A stretch of DNA of 64,000 bases from contig MU839127.1 in assembly GCA_030685235.1 (NCBI GenBank), positions 186,001 through 250,000 of the forward strand, given 5' to 3'. Every line of letters begins with the position of its first letter. The first letter of the stretch is position 1. This document shows, one piece after another, positions 46,248-58,567 of this stretch. The notes below the pieces were generated by a model that ran no database searches, had not been told where the DNA came from, and saw nothing but the letters and a program-made list of their open reading frames with translations. The translations under genes were made by a program, and so were the position numbers. The DNA comes from Copromyces sp. CBS 386.78 (taxonomy: Eukaryota > Ascomycota > Sordariomycetes > Sordariales > Sordariaceae).

Positions 46248-47738
46248 ATGTCTGCCCAGATTCCCATCGCTGTAAGCTATCTCTCCGCACCGCATCTCAC
46301 CAAATTCAATTACTGAATATTCATCTTCTGCTTGTAGGTTCGCGATCGTGTTAGTGAGCGAGCTCAGAAGACGCTGGACGTCGTTGCTCGTTTCGTGGAG
46401 GAGGACTGCATCCCGTAAGCATCATTTGCATGGATCCGGCTTCTGTTCGATATGATATCTGTCTAACACCAGGCTTTCAAAAGTGCGGATGCTGTCTACG
46501 AAGCCCAAATCGGCGTTGGAGATGCGAGATGGGAGGCCCACCCCCAGATCCTCGAGGATCTCAAGGCCAAGGCAAAGTCCTTGGGCCTCTGGAACATGTT
46601 TTTCCCCAAGGGTCACTATAAGGAGTCCCCTGGCTTCACCAACCTTGAATATGGCTTGATGGCTGAGTGGTTGGGCAAGTCCCGCGTTGCCTCCGAGGCC
46701 GTCAACTGCGCTGCCCCCGACACCGGCAACATGGAGGTTCTGGCCAAGTACGGAAACGAACAGCAAAAGGCCACATGGCTGAAGCCGCTTATGGATGGCA
46801 AGATCCGCTCTGCCTTCTTGATGACTGAGCCCCAGGTGGCCTCTTCGGATGCCCGCAACATCGAGATGAAGATCACCAAGGACGGCGACCATTATGTTCT
46901 TAACGGCCAAAAGTGGTGGTCGAGCGGTGCCGGTGACCCTCGCTGCAAGGTCTACATTGTTATGGGCAAGAGCGACCCCAACAACAAGGATCCCTACAGG
47001 CAACAGTCCGTCATCATCGTCCCCTCCGACGCCAAGGGCATTACCGTCGAGCGCATGCTTTCCGTCTATGGGTATGATGATGCTCCTCACGGCCACGGCC
47101 ACATCACCTTCTACAACGTTCGCGTGCCAGCGGCCAACCTCGTTCTTGGCGAGGGCCGAGGATTCGAGATCATCCAGGGTCGTCTGGGTCCCGGTCGTAT
47201 CCATCACGCCATGCGCACGATCGGTGCCGCCGAGAGGGCCTTGGAGTGGATGCTCATGCGCATCAACGACCCAAAGAAGACCCCCTTCGGAAAACAGCTG
47301 CGGGAACACGGCGTCATCCTGGAATGGGTCGCCAAGTCTCGCATTGAGATCGATGCCGCGCGCCTTATCGTGCTCAACGCCGCCATCAAGATGGACGAGC
47401 AAGGCCCCAAGGCGGCGCTCAAAGAGATCGCCCAGGCCAAGGTTCTTGTACCTCAGACGGCTTTGACTGTCATTGACCGCGCTGTCCAGAGTTTTGGTGG
47501 TGCCGGTGTCAGCCAGGATACTCCCTTGGCTAACATGTGGGCTCAGATCAGAACTCTGAGGTTGGCTGATGGTCCGGATGAGGTCCATTTGCAACAGATG
47601 GGTCGTAACGAGAACAAGCGCGGGAAGGCCGTGACGGACAAGATCAATGCCCAGAAGGCCAAGGCAGAGGAGTTAAGGAAGAAGTACGGTGCTAAGCGCA
47701 CTGAGATTGGGTCAAACATCAAGCACTCCAAGCTTTGA
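46248..47738 (+). CDS. Peroxisomal acyl-CoA dehydrogenase (ACAD10/11-like)
   Basis: Exons 46248-46271, 46338-46414 and 46484-47738 encode 451 aa. The third exon starts after an AAAAG acceptor; the nearer CACCAG would shift the frame, whereas this one gives [14 protein letters not shown] as in the family. The enzyme oxidises acyl-CoA to enoyl-CoA with FAD. Family elements include [38 protein letters not shown] and [13 protein letters not shown]. The C-terminus is HSKL, a canonical PTS1 signal, and there is no mitochondrial presequence. Neurospora microbodies are known to use an acyl-CoA dehydrogenase rather than an oxidase for beta-oxidation, which fits. The electron acceptor is not indicated by the sequence. 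Confidence 0.93.
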
Positions 47739-48719
47739 GTTGCGCGGTCCTGTTGAGTCATTGTCAAAACGTTCCAATGAAAAGTTGTTTACTTCATCAA
47801 CCTTGCGTGTGAAAATAAACAAAGTCTTTGCTAGCTCTTGCGGCGGGGGTGATATGTCGAAAAAAACCCATTCAACTCTTCCACAGGGCCTCGGTTCCCG
47901 TACGGGCTGCTAGTGTAGCGGTTGTAGCGCCCTCACCCGAGAGGTCGGAGCGAGGCATGGATGGGCCGTTGAGTACTATTTGGGTATTCCCTTTACTTTG
48001 ATGTAATTGACTGCCACTATCTTTGCGTCCGGACTGGAAGGGCCTTCTGTTACACTGCCCGTGACATACCTTGTCACGAATAATTAAAGGTACCGTATCG
48101 ATGCCGCTGAGGACCATGACAACACGGGCAGGTCCAGACGCATGGGCCACGTTCCTGCGTTGGGCAGGAGCGATCAGTGTGATGTCTTGTGGGTCCAGCA
48201 AGGGAGGGACATCAAGGTGGAAACGAGCCCGTTGCCCGGTCACTGTCGCCCAATCCGGCAGTCTGTCAACAAATTTTACCACCGACACAACTAACCGCTA
48301 CTGTTACCAGCATTCCACATGGCAATTCCTTAGCCCATTGCCCTTTATTAGATTCTTCACTTCACTTTTGCCTTCCGATCTTGAAAAGCAAGTAAACCCA
48401 AAAACCAACAAACAAAGCCATTTCGGACCTTGACACCATCAAACCGCCCACTGTTTTGCCGATCTTCCCCCAGACTTGCCCAGCGCATCAACATTCACCT
48501 CGAAAGTCGCATCAGATTCACTCCCAAAACCTTTGCGCGCCGCCTTCGAACTGAAGAAAACCAGACCACTCTACACTTGACTCTCTCTTCACTTTTCAAA
48601 AATCATTGGAACGCGCTACCTATTCTTGGATCTTCCTACGTAACCACCACGGTTTCGCGTACATCGCCTACTTCCCCCACCCCAAAACCCAAACCACCAG
48701 CACCACTTCTGCGACCAAG
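47739..48719. promoter_or_regulatory. Upstream region of the SPO12-like gene
   Basis: This 981-bp stretch holds the acyl-CoA dehydrogenase 3' flank and the promoter and leader of the SPO12-like gene. The final 350 bp are C/A-rich with few G residues, as in a fungal leader. No further gene was recognised. Confidence 0.45.
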
Positions 48720-49323
48720 ATGTCTGCCAACACCGTCTTATTTCCCAAAGACGCCAACATGGCCATGGATACTACTACTACCCCCAGCGAGCCCATGGAC
48801 ATGGACATCACAACCGAACAAAAGCCCACCCTGTTTGCCGCCCCCTCAGCAGACAACAAGGTGACCGACCCGTTAGCGGCAGTCACCAAGTCGGACTCGA
48901 TGAAGACCTTGGAGTACCACCGCCAGGTCTTGCAGAACAAGATGGAGATCGAGTATGCCGCGTCCCTCTTCCTATATACGAGTACAGTCATGCTAATACA
49001 ATTCTTGTACAAAGCCACACCAAGTACGTCTCTCCGTCGGACAACATCATGAGCCCCTGCACCGCCAAGCTCAGCGCCTTCCGCAGCAAGCAGGCTGGAA
49101 AGTATGTTATGTCACCTAACTACCCCCACGGCTAAGATGGTGTTGATACCGTCAAGATATGTTCAAACGGGCATTTATGCTAACACGTTGCTTTCTCCCC
49201 AACAACAGGGTCAAGCCGAAGTCGCTCTTCGCCCAAGCGTCGGCTAAGAAACTCGAGGGCACGACCGCCACCGGCAACACAGGCACCACCAACACCGGCC
49301 TTTTCGGGGTGAAGAAGGATTAG
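48720..49323 (+). CDS. spo12: SPO12-like mitotic-exit / meiotic regulator
   Basis: Exons 48720-48952, 49015-49101 and 49209-49323 encode 144 aa. Splicing brings together the conserved Spo12 box KYVSPSDNIMSPCTAKLSAF at residues 81-100, preceded by a helical LEYHRQVLQNKMEIE. Spo12 in yeast is a nucleolar component of the FEAR network that helps release Cdc14 in anaphase. Its S-P-S-D and S-P sites are CDK targets, and both are present here. The N-terminal half is Met/Asp/Thr-rich and disordered, and the C-terminus is Gly/Thr-rich ending GVKKD. The gene is short and split, so it is easily missed. Assignment rests on the box alone. Confidence 0.82.
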
Positions 49324-49868
49324 ACGGGCGACTGTTACGTCCACTTGCTCCCTTTCGACTCCTTGTTTTACATCCTTTACGGCGCTCGAGCATAGCAGGC
49401 CGAGCTGCGTTGGCTTACAACGGACATTAGCGAGGTTTGCATTTCGCTAGCAGCTGTCTTTATGGAAGGCCGATTATGCTGGCGCTTTTGTCATCAGGAG
49501 AGTTCACAGAGATCTCTGTCATGGAGGGGTTATATCTGTTTTATTACTGCGTATTGCAACTAGGGCGTTCGGGGAAATGGCTTCGAGAATCATGTATTTT
49601 TGTTTCTCTTTCAGGACAGCCATCAGAGAGGAAGGGAATCATGGGTTAGGAATGGAGACAGGACAAAGATGGGTTATGTATACGCCCAGAGGGCGTCTCT
49701 CATGAATGATGGAATGATAACGACGAGCAGTCAATATGAGGGATTCTACCCAGTGGTCACGAACGTCGTCGTTCTCCGTTCGAGACGACCTGGTTAAGTG
49801 GACGTGAGATGAAAACATTTGACATTTTTTTCGACAGATCTATCTTGCCTATACCGCAACAATACCAA
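49324..49868. other. Convergent intergenic region
   Basis: The 3' flanks of the SPO12-like and DRG1 genes meet in this 545-bp stretch. No coding ORF is supported. Confidence 0.5.
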
Positions 49869-51331
49869 CTAAGCCTTCCACCCGCTGACTATATACACGA
49901 CGTCCTCATCCGCCACCGGATGACCCAACCCCACCCTCTGAGGGATATGCCTCGCGCTGGCGCCCCAGACAAGGGCGTACTTGAAGGTCTCCTTGAGCGT
50001 CCTGTGAATGCGGTCGCACACGTCCTCGATGGTGCTATTACTCCTGACGATCAGGGCCTCGCTAAAGTCCGGGTCGGTGCCCTTGCGCTTGGTGTAGATG
50101 CGGATAAGCTTGAGCTCCTTCCAGCAGCGGTCGATGACGTCCTGGATGCCCAGGTCAAGCTCGCAGGACATGACGCAGGTGAAAGGCTCGCGCGCAAGCT
50201 TGTCGAGGAAGTCCAGGGACACGCTGTCGATCTTGTTGTACACGTACAGGCACCTGATGTACTTGCGGTGGTCCTTCATGATCACGTCGATGAAGTCGTC
50301 GACTGTCACGTTCTCGTCGCGCACCAGGACTTCGCAGTTGAGGATCTTGTAGTCGCGCAGAATGTTCATCACCATCTTCTCGTCGAGACCATTCTTGGGT
50401 GGCGTCTGGAAGGTGATCTTCATGCCGCCGGCCTTTTTGGGCTTGAGGTAGATGTTTCTGGGGAGAGGATGTTAGCTTGATGGAGCCGCGCTAGACAACA
50501 AAAGAAGACAGAGAGGGAAGGTAAATGACGTACGGTGGCTCCCGGTTAAGTCTGATGCCTACAGCCTCCAATTCGGCCTCGAGGAGGGCCCTCTGCTCAG
50601 CACGTTTTGTGGCGTCCAAAACCATGAGAATCAGATCGCTTGTCTTGGCGGCCGAAATGACCTGTCTTCCTCTACCCTTGCCTTCGGAGGCACCCTCGAT
50701 GATACCGGGCAGATCGAGCAGCTGGATTTCGGCACCGCCATATTCGAGCACACCGGGAATGGCCGTGAGAGTCGTGAAAGCGTATGATGCGACTTCGGAC
50801 TTGGTCTTGGTGACCTTGGATAAGAACGTCGATTTACCGACTGAGGGGAAGCCGACCAGTGCTATACGAGCATCACCACTTTTGCTGACGTCGAAACCGG
50901 CGCCGGGACCGCCGCCTGAGCCCGGTCCTGGCTCGAGGAGTTGGGCACGGAGACGAGCGAGCTTTCTATGGGTGGTTGTTAGTAAGAAAGCATCTTCAAG
51001 ACACACTAGTGTAAACTCACTTACCCCTTCAAGAGACCCAGATGATATTCTTTTAGTTTCACCAGGTCAGCACATGTTGTGAAGTACGGGTGAAGAGAAT
51101 GAGGTTAAGCATACCAGTTGCCTTGTTCTCTGTAAGACTATGTTAGCATCTATGACTCTTATTCAAATTGTTTGCAATGGGACGTGGACATACTCTGGGT
51201 CTTCCTCATCTCCTCCTCAATCCTTGTAGCTCATAGTCAGTTTGACTGGCTCCATCAACCCAATCACTCAGGCACCGGGGAAGCGTCGATAGTGCAGCTT
51301 ACTCCTTGATCTTTTCCGTAATATTCACCAT
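49869..51331 (-). CDS. rbg1: Developmentally regulated GTP-binding protein 1 (DRG1/RBG1)
   Basis: Exons 51331-51303, 51222-51194, 51129-51115, 51049-51025, 50965-50534 and 50457-49869 encode 372 aa. The GTPase has G1 GFPSVGKST at 71-79, the switch region [14 protein letters not shown]3 DLPGIIEGA and G4 NKID in the segment [17 protein letters not shown] domain closes the protein (about 290-370). DRG1 binds ribosomes together with a DFRP partner and helps relieve stalls during translation. The first four exons are tiny (29, 29, 15 and 25 nt), yet together they encode [20 protein letters not shown] and [13 protein letters not shown] as in other DRG1 proteins. The start is fixed by this conserved N-terminus. 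The gene is divergent from cwc2. Confidence 0.95.
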
Positions 51332-51925
51332 CTTGGCGGCTTAGGACGAGTCTGTCCTTGGTATCACTCTAACAAAAACAAGAATGAAGTGAGACAACTC
51401 GAGGTAAACACCAGGCTGACAAGCTGATGAGAAATGAAGAGGCCTTGAAAGTGAAATTCAAGCTTGATGAATTACACGCTGTAAGAAACAGTAAACATCA
51501 AACAGATCAGTGCGCACCCCCACGTTCCCAAGTGGCAGAATTTCCCGGACAGGAGGGGCAACAGGAGTGGGTTTAGTCACTTCACCGCCTTCAAAGACCC
51601 ACACAATCTGCGGGAACGGAGTGGGTCTCTGCAGGTCGGCCCAGGAACTGTAAGGCTTGGAAATTCTCCTACACTTCCAGGTTAAGAGTCAACACCCTGC
51701 TGGAAACCCAGAAAGGTGTCTGTGCTTTGCGACTCACTTGGCCTGGACAACAAATCATCGACCAATCTCGGCGTCATCGTCTTTTTCCACTTCTCATCGC
51801 AGTTGCAGCATACGTATCCGCTACGCACCTTCTACCCTCCCAATACACGTGCGACATAAGGCCAACTGGGCATTGATATCTATCTCCGAATCGAATCGTC
51901 CCTGTAATCGCGACCCGACGCAACC
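51332..51925. promoter_or_regulatory. Divergent promoter region of DRG1 and CWC2
   Basis: This 594-bp spacer separates the two start codons, so both promoters share it. A translation-linked GTPase and a splicing factor could be co-regulated through it, but no motif is convincing by eye. Confidence 0.45.
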
Positions 51926-53236
51926 ATGGCCGAAGTCGACACCAGGCCAGAGGAGCCTGTCTCCGCCGTAATCGAGCAAGCGCAAGCCGGAGAAGACGCG
52001 ACAGACGCGCAGACACAGGAGCTCGCCCTTACCACAACCAACACCGAAGTCGCCGCCCCAGCAGAAAAGAAGGTCAAAAAGATCATCCGGCGCAAGAAGA
52101 GACCGGCGCGACCACAAATCGACCCGGCGCTGGTCAAGTCCGAGCCGCCACCGCAGACGGGCACGACGTTCAACATCTGGTACAACAAGTGGTCGGGTGG
52201 CGATCGCGAAGACAAGTATCTGTCCCAGACACACGCCAAGGGAAGATGTAATATCGCCTTGGATACTGGATACACGCGTGCGGACGGAGTGGCAGGATCG
52301 TTCTTTTGTCTGTTCTTCGCAAGGGGCGTCTGCCCCAAGGGCCAGGATTGCGAGTACCTCCATCGGCTACCGACCATCCACGACATTTTCAACCCCAATG
52401 TCGACTGTTTCGGGCGCGACAAGTTCAGCGATTATCGCGACGACATGGGCGGTGTGGGCAGCTTCAGCAGGCAGAATCGGACGATTTACATCGGCAGAAT
52501 CCACGTCACAGAAGACATTGAGGAGATCGTGGCGCGTCACTTTGCCGAATGGGGGCAAATAGAGAGAGTGCGTGTGCTTAACACGAGAGGTGTGGCGTTT
52601 GTCACTTATTCGAATGAGGTAAGCAATTGGTTTTCGTATCATTAGTGAGCATGGAACTCGGCACTAATTCATCGGTTACAGGCAAATGCTCAATTCGCCA
52701 AGGAAGCGATGGCGCACCAGTCACTGGATCACAACGAAATCCTCAACGTTCGATGGGCGACAGCGGATCCCAACCCCATGGCGCAAAAACGCGAGGCGAG
52801 ACGCATCGAGGAGCAAGCCGCCGAAGCCATTCGACGAGCCCTGCCAGCTGAGTACGTTGCCGAGATTGAGGGCAAAGACTCCGAGGCGCGGAAACGAAGG
52901 AAGATTGAGAGTAGTTACGGCTTGGAAGGATACGAGGCGCCGGACGAAGTACATTTTGCCCGGGGAAAGAACGCGGTGAACCCAAGGGGTCGCGAAGGGT
53001 ACGAGCTTGAGGATCAGCAACTGCTGATGCTCGAAGCTGGGGAAGCTGGTGGGTGGGGACAGGAGCATGAAGATGAGCCACAACCCCAGGAACAACAACA
53101 GAGTTCCGGGGGGATTTTGTCTGGCAGCACGCTTGCTGCGCTACAGGCTGCTAGAGTGGCAGTTGCGGAGAAACCGAAAGCGCCTGTCTCGGCGGGGCCG
53201 CTGGTGGCTTATGGTAGTGATGATGATAGCGACTGA
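51926..53236 (+). CDS. cwc2: Pre-mRNA-splicing factor CWC2
   Basis: Exons 51926-52618 and 52682-53236 encode 415 aa. CWC2 belongs to the Prp19/NTC-associated proteins and contacts U6 snRNA and the catalytic core. The Torus region includes FNIWYNKWSGGDREDKYLSQ. The CCCH zinc finger has Cys128, Cys136, Cys142 and His146 in the stretch CLFFARGVCPKGQDCEYLH. An RRM follows from about residue 186, with RNP2-like IYIGRI and RNP1-like GVAFVTYS. The intron falls directly after this RNP1 element (GTAAGC donor). The C-terminal third is charged and ends in an acidic YGSDDDSD. The order Torus, zinc finger, RRM matches the family. Confidence 0.95.
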
Positions 53237-53496
53237 GGCATGAACGGGAAGGAGTTTTTGGTAATGACGATAAGAGAATGAGGCGAGAGGATTGCATGGT
53301 CATTCTCGTAGAAAGAATAAAGATACCAAGTCAAGAGCGTTCGGACATAATACCCTGCAAGTTTGTTGCCGTGACTTGCTCCTCGACCCCCTTTTTCAAA
53401 CTAAACAAAACACAAGCCCGTTTCCCACTCACGCGCTTCTCTGTGCTTCCCTCCACCCTTCCTCTCCGATACCATCCCCCCTTTCCATGCCGCCCT

Positions 53497-54627
53497 CTAA
53501 CTGTTGAAAATCCTCGAATAAAGCACCTCATGCCTACCAACCCACAAATCCATAACCGGCACGCTCTGCCCAGCCTCCTCCACGCCCGTCTCCCACTCCC
53601 TCTCCACCACCGCCGCAATCACCTCCTGCACCGTCCTACTTGCCAGCGTCTTCTGCGCCTGATAGGGTCCAAACATGCCCGCCCTCACCGCCGCGCTCAC
53701 CAACGCCTTCACGTGGCTCAACAAATACACGTAAGCCGTCTGCTCGAGCGAGAGCCCGACGAGGGCGCAGATGACGCCAAAAAGGGGCGGGAGGTGGGCG
53801 GAGACTGGTGGGGGATCGTTCCACCCGCTGCTGCCACCGCCGCCAGCTGATAAGGAGGAAGTGGAAGACTGCGGTGCCCCCGCAGACTTAAGTAAAGCGG
53901 AAAAAGGCTTCAAGATCGCAGCCGCCTTTTCAGCAGAACCAGAGCCAGGCGGTAGAGACGCTGATAGAGAACGTTCCCAGATGGAAAGCAGTGCTCGCCC
54001 TTGCGCGACCGAGGCCCGTCGGCCGACCGTGCAGACGATAGTTGCGTCGAGGGTGTCGTCTAGTAGGGCGAGCTGGTTCGGGTCGCGGTGGGCGGCGAGG
54101 ACGTAGGGGAGGGTGGTTGAGGCGTATGAGGAGAGGGAGAGCGGGAGGAAGGAGGTGAAGGAGGGCGGTGGGGGTTTGGTTCTGGACGGTGGTGTTGAGA
54201 TTGATGTGGAATGGGAAGGGGAAGGGGAAAAAGGAGGAAGTTTGTTGTGGGCGAGATAGGATTCGAGACCACTACTGAAGGCGAAGGAGCCGAGAGGGAG
54301 CGCGGAGTCGGAGAGGAGGAGGAGGAAGTGGTTGGCTGGGGAGTGGAGGGTGGTTTGGGAGGGGACTGAAGAGGCTGTGTTAGTAAAGTGGTTCCATCTT
54401 GATAAAAGTGAGGAATACTAAGCTGATGAGAGAATAGGGAAATGTAGAGCAAAACGTGATTTACCTGATATCACTCTTTTTTTAGCCTCTTGTGTGCTAT
54501 TACGCTGTTGCTGAGCCTGTCTCTGTTTCAGTTTGGCCTCAGCCAGACGTCTTTCTAAGTCGGCGATCTCGTTCTCAATTGCTTCGGCTTCGTTGGGTAT
54601 AGCTGTCTCGTGATGTAATTGTGACAT
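53497..54627 (-). CDS. ureF: Urease accessory protein UreF
   Basis: Exons 54627-54465 and 54374-53497 encode 346 aa. UreF works with UreD and UreG to load nickel into apo-urease. The family signature LLLLSDSALPLGSFAFSSG sits just after the intron, and the C-terminal block GLSLEQTAYVYLLSHVKALV and FGPYQAQKTLAS is typical. The end SVPVMDLWVGRHEVLYSRIF matches fungal UreF. The N-terminal 55 residues form a charged coiled-coil-like extension (NEIADLERRLAEAKLKQRQ) not found in bacterial UreF. An upstream in-frame ATG at 54672 would add 15 hydrophobic residues; I prefer 54627. Gly/Pro/Ser-rich inserts make it longer than the roughly 230-aa bacterial protein. Confidence 0.9.
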
Positions 54628-55223
54628 ATTGACTTTGAGGAATACAAGCAATGCCACTATTCTGCTTTCCACGAGTTGAATGGAGAACTTCTCTTTTCAA
54701 GGGTCTTGATAGTAACACACGACCGGTCAGTTGTTGCTGCTAGGAGACATTTGTAAAGCGGGGCAAACCTGCGCTCCCTTATCAACGACGCATTGTTCTA
54801 AACTACCTACACAAAATCCACATTATGGGTTAACAACTCAACAGCACAGCATGGATCCGCGAGGAGCGGAATCACCGGTGGCAGATATAATTATTTCGTT
54901 CCATCGCTTTAGTCATGCTTTGGACTCGTCGCTAGCTTTTCTCATTAAGATGGACGCCGAATAACGCCACAATAACAGGCATAACGTATCCATCCTAGAC
55001 AAGGAAACCCATATACCCTAAACCATAAACACCACGCAATGCTTCCTCCCGGATTATTAAACAATGACCGCAACCCATCCAATTCCTGCCTGGCGATTGT
55101 AGAACCGAGGTGATCTAGCACCACCGTCACCCAAAGCCTTTGCCTTGCCACCCATGAAGCGCTATGTACAAATTAATCTACAAACATCATTGCCGCTGAG
55201 GATGAGGGGTATGCACACCGCTA
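54628..55223. other. Intergenic region, tandem minus-strand genes
   Basis: This stretch of about 596 bp holds the ureF promoter and the 3' flank of the Cut12-like gene. No coding ORF or RNA gene is visible. Confidence 0.45.
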
Positions 55224-57543
55224 TCAAGGCCACAGGTTCTCCTTATTCCTGTCGCCCAGACCCTTTTCCCTTTCAGCTCTTTTGCGCTGCAATCGAGCAA
55301 TGGCTGCCGCCCGGCGGTCTGCGGGAAGTGATGTGGATGCGGCGGATGTCTTCGGAGGGGGTGTAGTACTATCGACGTTCCAGACGGAGCTACTATCAAT
55401 GTCAAACCCTTCCAGACGCGCAATGTTTGAATGCGGCACCACGTCTGGTTTGAAGGGCTCAAGATCCGGCGCCTTGAAGGAGTGAGAAGTGGGGCCTTTG
55501 AATGGTTCGAGCTCGGGGACTTCGTTGGAGAGAGGCCGGGCAATACGCGTCCTCCTTGTCGCCGGCAATTGAGAGCCGGTGTTAGCAGCCGTTGTTGCCG
55601 TCGCCTTGGTGCTCGTCCATGGCTTGTCCAGCTTCTTGCCCAGAATGTCTTCCAAGCTGGGCTTTGTACGGAGAGTCCTAGCAGCGGCAGATGAGCCAGC
55701 TGTCGTGGTAGTCCCTGTTGTTGTCCTACGCGATGCTGTCCGCTCAGGCTGGTTGGTGGTCCACAAAGGCGCTTGTTGCTTCGCGGTGTCGCCAAACCCT
55801 AAAGGATTTTTGGCCATGTCTGCCTCGATCTTTTCCCTAAGAGCCCGTGAAGAAACCAATGCCTCGTCCTCATAGCTGTACCGCTTGATGTCGCCCGTGT
55901 TGGTCCTGATTCGCTTCTGGGCTCCGGCAGCTGGTGCGGGATTCAGGATCCCTCGCTGCATGCTTGTTTTCCTGAGCGCATCCAACTCCTTGAACAGCAA
56001 TGTGCTCTCCTCCTCGGCCGTTTCCAGAAATTTGAGTGCTTCTTCTCGGTCATTTGCTTCCTTGATCTTGTCGTGGCTCGCTTTCAGTTTCGCCTCCAAG
56101 TTCTTCATCCGAGCCGCCCACTTAGACTCGATTGTCTCCGCCTTGAGGGTCGCAATTTCGTCTTGAAGTTCGGATATTTTGTCGTTCTTCTTTTCCAAAA
56201 CTTGCCTCGCTTCCATGTATCGGGATTTCGCATCTTCCTTCAACTTGTCGTAATCTGCCCTGATTTTCTGGAGTTCATTGTCCTTGACCAGGTTCTCGTT
56301 CTTGGATTCGGCCAGTCGTTTCTCCAGATCCTTGACCTTGAAATTGCTCAGCACTACCTCACTGTTGAGTTTCTTATTCTCCTCCGTGAGTGCGCTGGCT
56401 CGCTGCTCGGCAAATTTGAGCTCTGTCTTCATCCGGTCCCGCTCATCCCGAAGCTTTCCAAGTTCCCTAACCTGTGACCTTGCCTTTCTAAGTTCTCGCT
56501 GGGCCTCCAGAAGTGTCCGATGAGTTCTTGGCGATGCAATCCGCCGCTTGTATGAAGCATGGCTGCCCGTCTGATAGTCGTTATGATCCTCTTCATCTTC
56601 GCGCAGTATCTCCTCCAATTCCTCGACCTGGGCCCTGTACTCTTGCGTCAAAGCCTTTTGTCGGTTAAGCTCTTCCATCAATCCGTTGTTGGCCTCGGCA
56701 CCACCTCGCTTGGAGTAGAGATTGACGTGGCGCGTCATCTCGGCAATTTGCTCCTCCATCAGCTGGACCCTCTCCTGTTCCTCCTTGAGCTTCTTGTTCA
56801 AGTCGATGGCCTCGGCATCCTTCAATTTTGCGTAGGACTTTGCGAGTTGCTTATATCTAACCAGCTTCTCCATTTCCGCCCTCGCATCCGCGTGGTATTT
56901 TTCGAACTCGGCCTTCCAGTACCTGCCAGAGCGCGAGTGTGGTTCGTTGAGATCGACCGTGGCATCTGTGATATCTGTCTCGAGATCCGAGTCATCATAA
57001 TACTCGACATCATCTTCATCCCATGCATCTTCGGCCGAAAACGTCTTGACACCGTTATCCGCGGGCTGCGGCCTGGTCCGTGAATTTTCGAGAATTTCGT
57101 TCAATCGGGTTTTTGGTTTCGAGGCCTGGCCATCAGCCCCAAAGCCATTCGTCGCGGTCAAGTCAAGGGCCGATCCCGCCTTAACGCCATGACCGAAGGA
57201 AACGCGCTTGCGACGAGCTGCGCCAACACCTGGAGTCAAGAGAATGCCGGTAGGTTTCGTCGGTGATCGATGGGGACCGGGCATAGGAGCGGACTTTTTC
57301 GAATCTTTGGCGGGTGTGCCGAACAAGGCAGTCTTCAAGGCGCGCACAGCGAAAACCGGCGCTGGGGTATCGGGAACATCGAGCTGGTTGGCGGATTCAT
57401 CTGGGCCAAACGGTCAGAGTGAACAACGAAAGATGAATGCGCTGAGGCTCCTGCAAATGGTCTGCAACCGTACCGGCATCGGGCGCGCCCTGTGCATTTT
57501 GCGCATTCGAGTTGTTGTTGCGCCTCAACGCCCAACTAATCAT
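55224..57543 (-). CDS. Cut12-like spindle pole body coiled-coil protein
   Basis: Exons 57543-57474 and 57400-55224 encode 748 aa. Removing the intron (GTACGG donor, CTGACC branch site, CCCAG acceptor) joins MISWALRRNNNS... to DESANQLDVPDTPAPVFAVR, a junction seen in filamentous fungal relatives as I recall them. The conserved Cut12 segment is PTGILLTPGVGAARRKRVSF, with the short KSAPMPGP motif nearby. From about residue 180 to 500 the protein is a long coiled coil (for example KLKEEQERVQLMEEQIAEM). The C-terminal third is basic and disordered. Cut12 in fission yeast is a spindle pole body protein that promotes mitotic commitment through Polo kinase. Orthology is probable but rests on the N-terminal block. 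Confidence 0.8.
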
Positions 57544-58549
57544 TGTGTCGGTCGGTGATGGGATGAAGAAGTTGAAGCGAAGTCTAGCGCAGCATACTCT
57601 GGGCGGTCGGAAATGGGGGAATAGGCGCCTCGAATACGGTTCGCGCGATAAGGAGGGGGTTGGTCGATGGTGGCTGATGGAGGTTATAGCGGTAAGAATG
57701 GTGGGAATCGGATTCGCGCTCTGCAGGTGTTGTGTCGCAAGCAGGCTCGGCAGGCTGTGTCGCAGTCGGGAGCGATGGGACTGGAGGGCTCCTGTTTGTT
57801 GGAGTCGAATGCGCGAGTGGGTGAATTGTTTACTCTTTCCCTGAACAGGACAGACGGGGGCCAATGGGAATCGGGATCGGAAGGGGAGGACGAACGGGAT
57901 GACAGGCCTAACGTCAGCGTCCTGTCAGTGTCTTGTCAGTGCCATCAAGAGCACGGCAGACTCAAGAGATCTCAAGTCAGGTTCCCAAGTGGGACTGCGG
58001 GGTCTCCACTTTTGCCCCACATTCCTTTCAGGGCCCACTTCCACTATGTATTCCCCGCCGCCGTGTGCCAGCCGCAACCGCTAACAATTCTTGCAAGTGC
58101 CATGTCGAGTCACCCATCATCCCCGCCATTGGCCATTGCAAACCCAGTGCAAGGTTAGCTCCGTGACAGTGCGACGCAGCATACGGTCCAGTCCCTCGGT
58201 GAACCTTGAGGGACCCGCTAGTACCCGCCCACAGCGCAGGGAAGTTTATCTGGACTTGCTGAGGGACCTTATCAGGCCCGAGCTGAACAGCGGGAGGGAT
58301 GCTGTTGTTGTGGACTCGGGTCTATGTTGTGTTGGAGATATTCACGGGTTTCCATTGCAAGTCACTGTTAGAGTCATTCGACGAGTCACACACTTGTCCA
58401 CTTCACCCATCTACCATCTTCGCTCATCCCACTCACTTCTGGAAAAGCGACTGCTGACCACGTCACTGCATTTCCACCCAACCTTCATCCTTCCCCTTCC
58501 AGTTTCTCTCCTCTTTCCCCTTTCCGAACCCAGTCTATCACGAGTTAAG
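57544..58549. promoter_or_regulatory. Divergent promoter region of the Cut12-like gene and cpc-3
   Basis: This stretch of about 1 kb separates two divergent genes. A CT-rich segment at about 58470-58530 directly precedes a short upstream ORF and probably belongs to the cpc-3 leader. The other open frames here (57667-58158, 58091-58567) are not supported as genes. Confidence 0.45.
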
Positions 58550-58567
58550 ATGGGCTCCGCTCAGTGA
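58550..58567 (+). promoter_or_regulatory. Candidate upstream ORF (MGSAQ) in the cpc-3 leader
   Basis: ATG GGC TCC GCT CAG TGA lies 133 bases before the cpc-3 start codon. The ATG is in good context (purine at -3, G at +4). Whether this region is transcribed in the leader cannot be seen from DNA alone. Confidence 0.4.

Noticed and set aside
46422..47594. 390-codon open frame on the minus strand
   Set aside because: It lies exactly antisense to the acyl-CoA dehydrogenase exon, whose strong third-position C bias keeps the complementary frame open. It shows no family motif.
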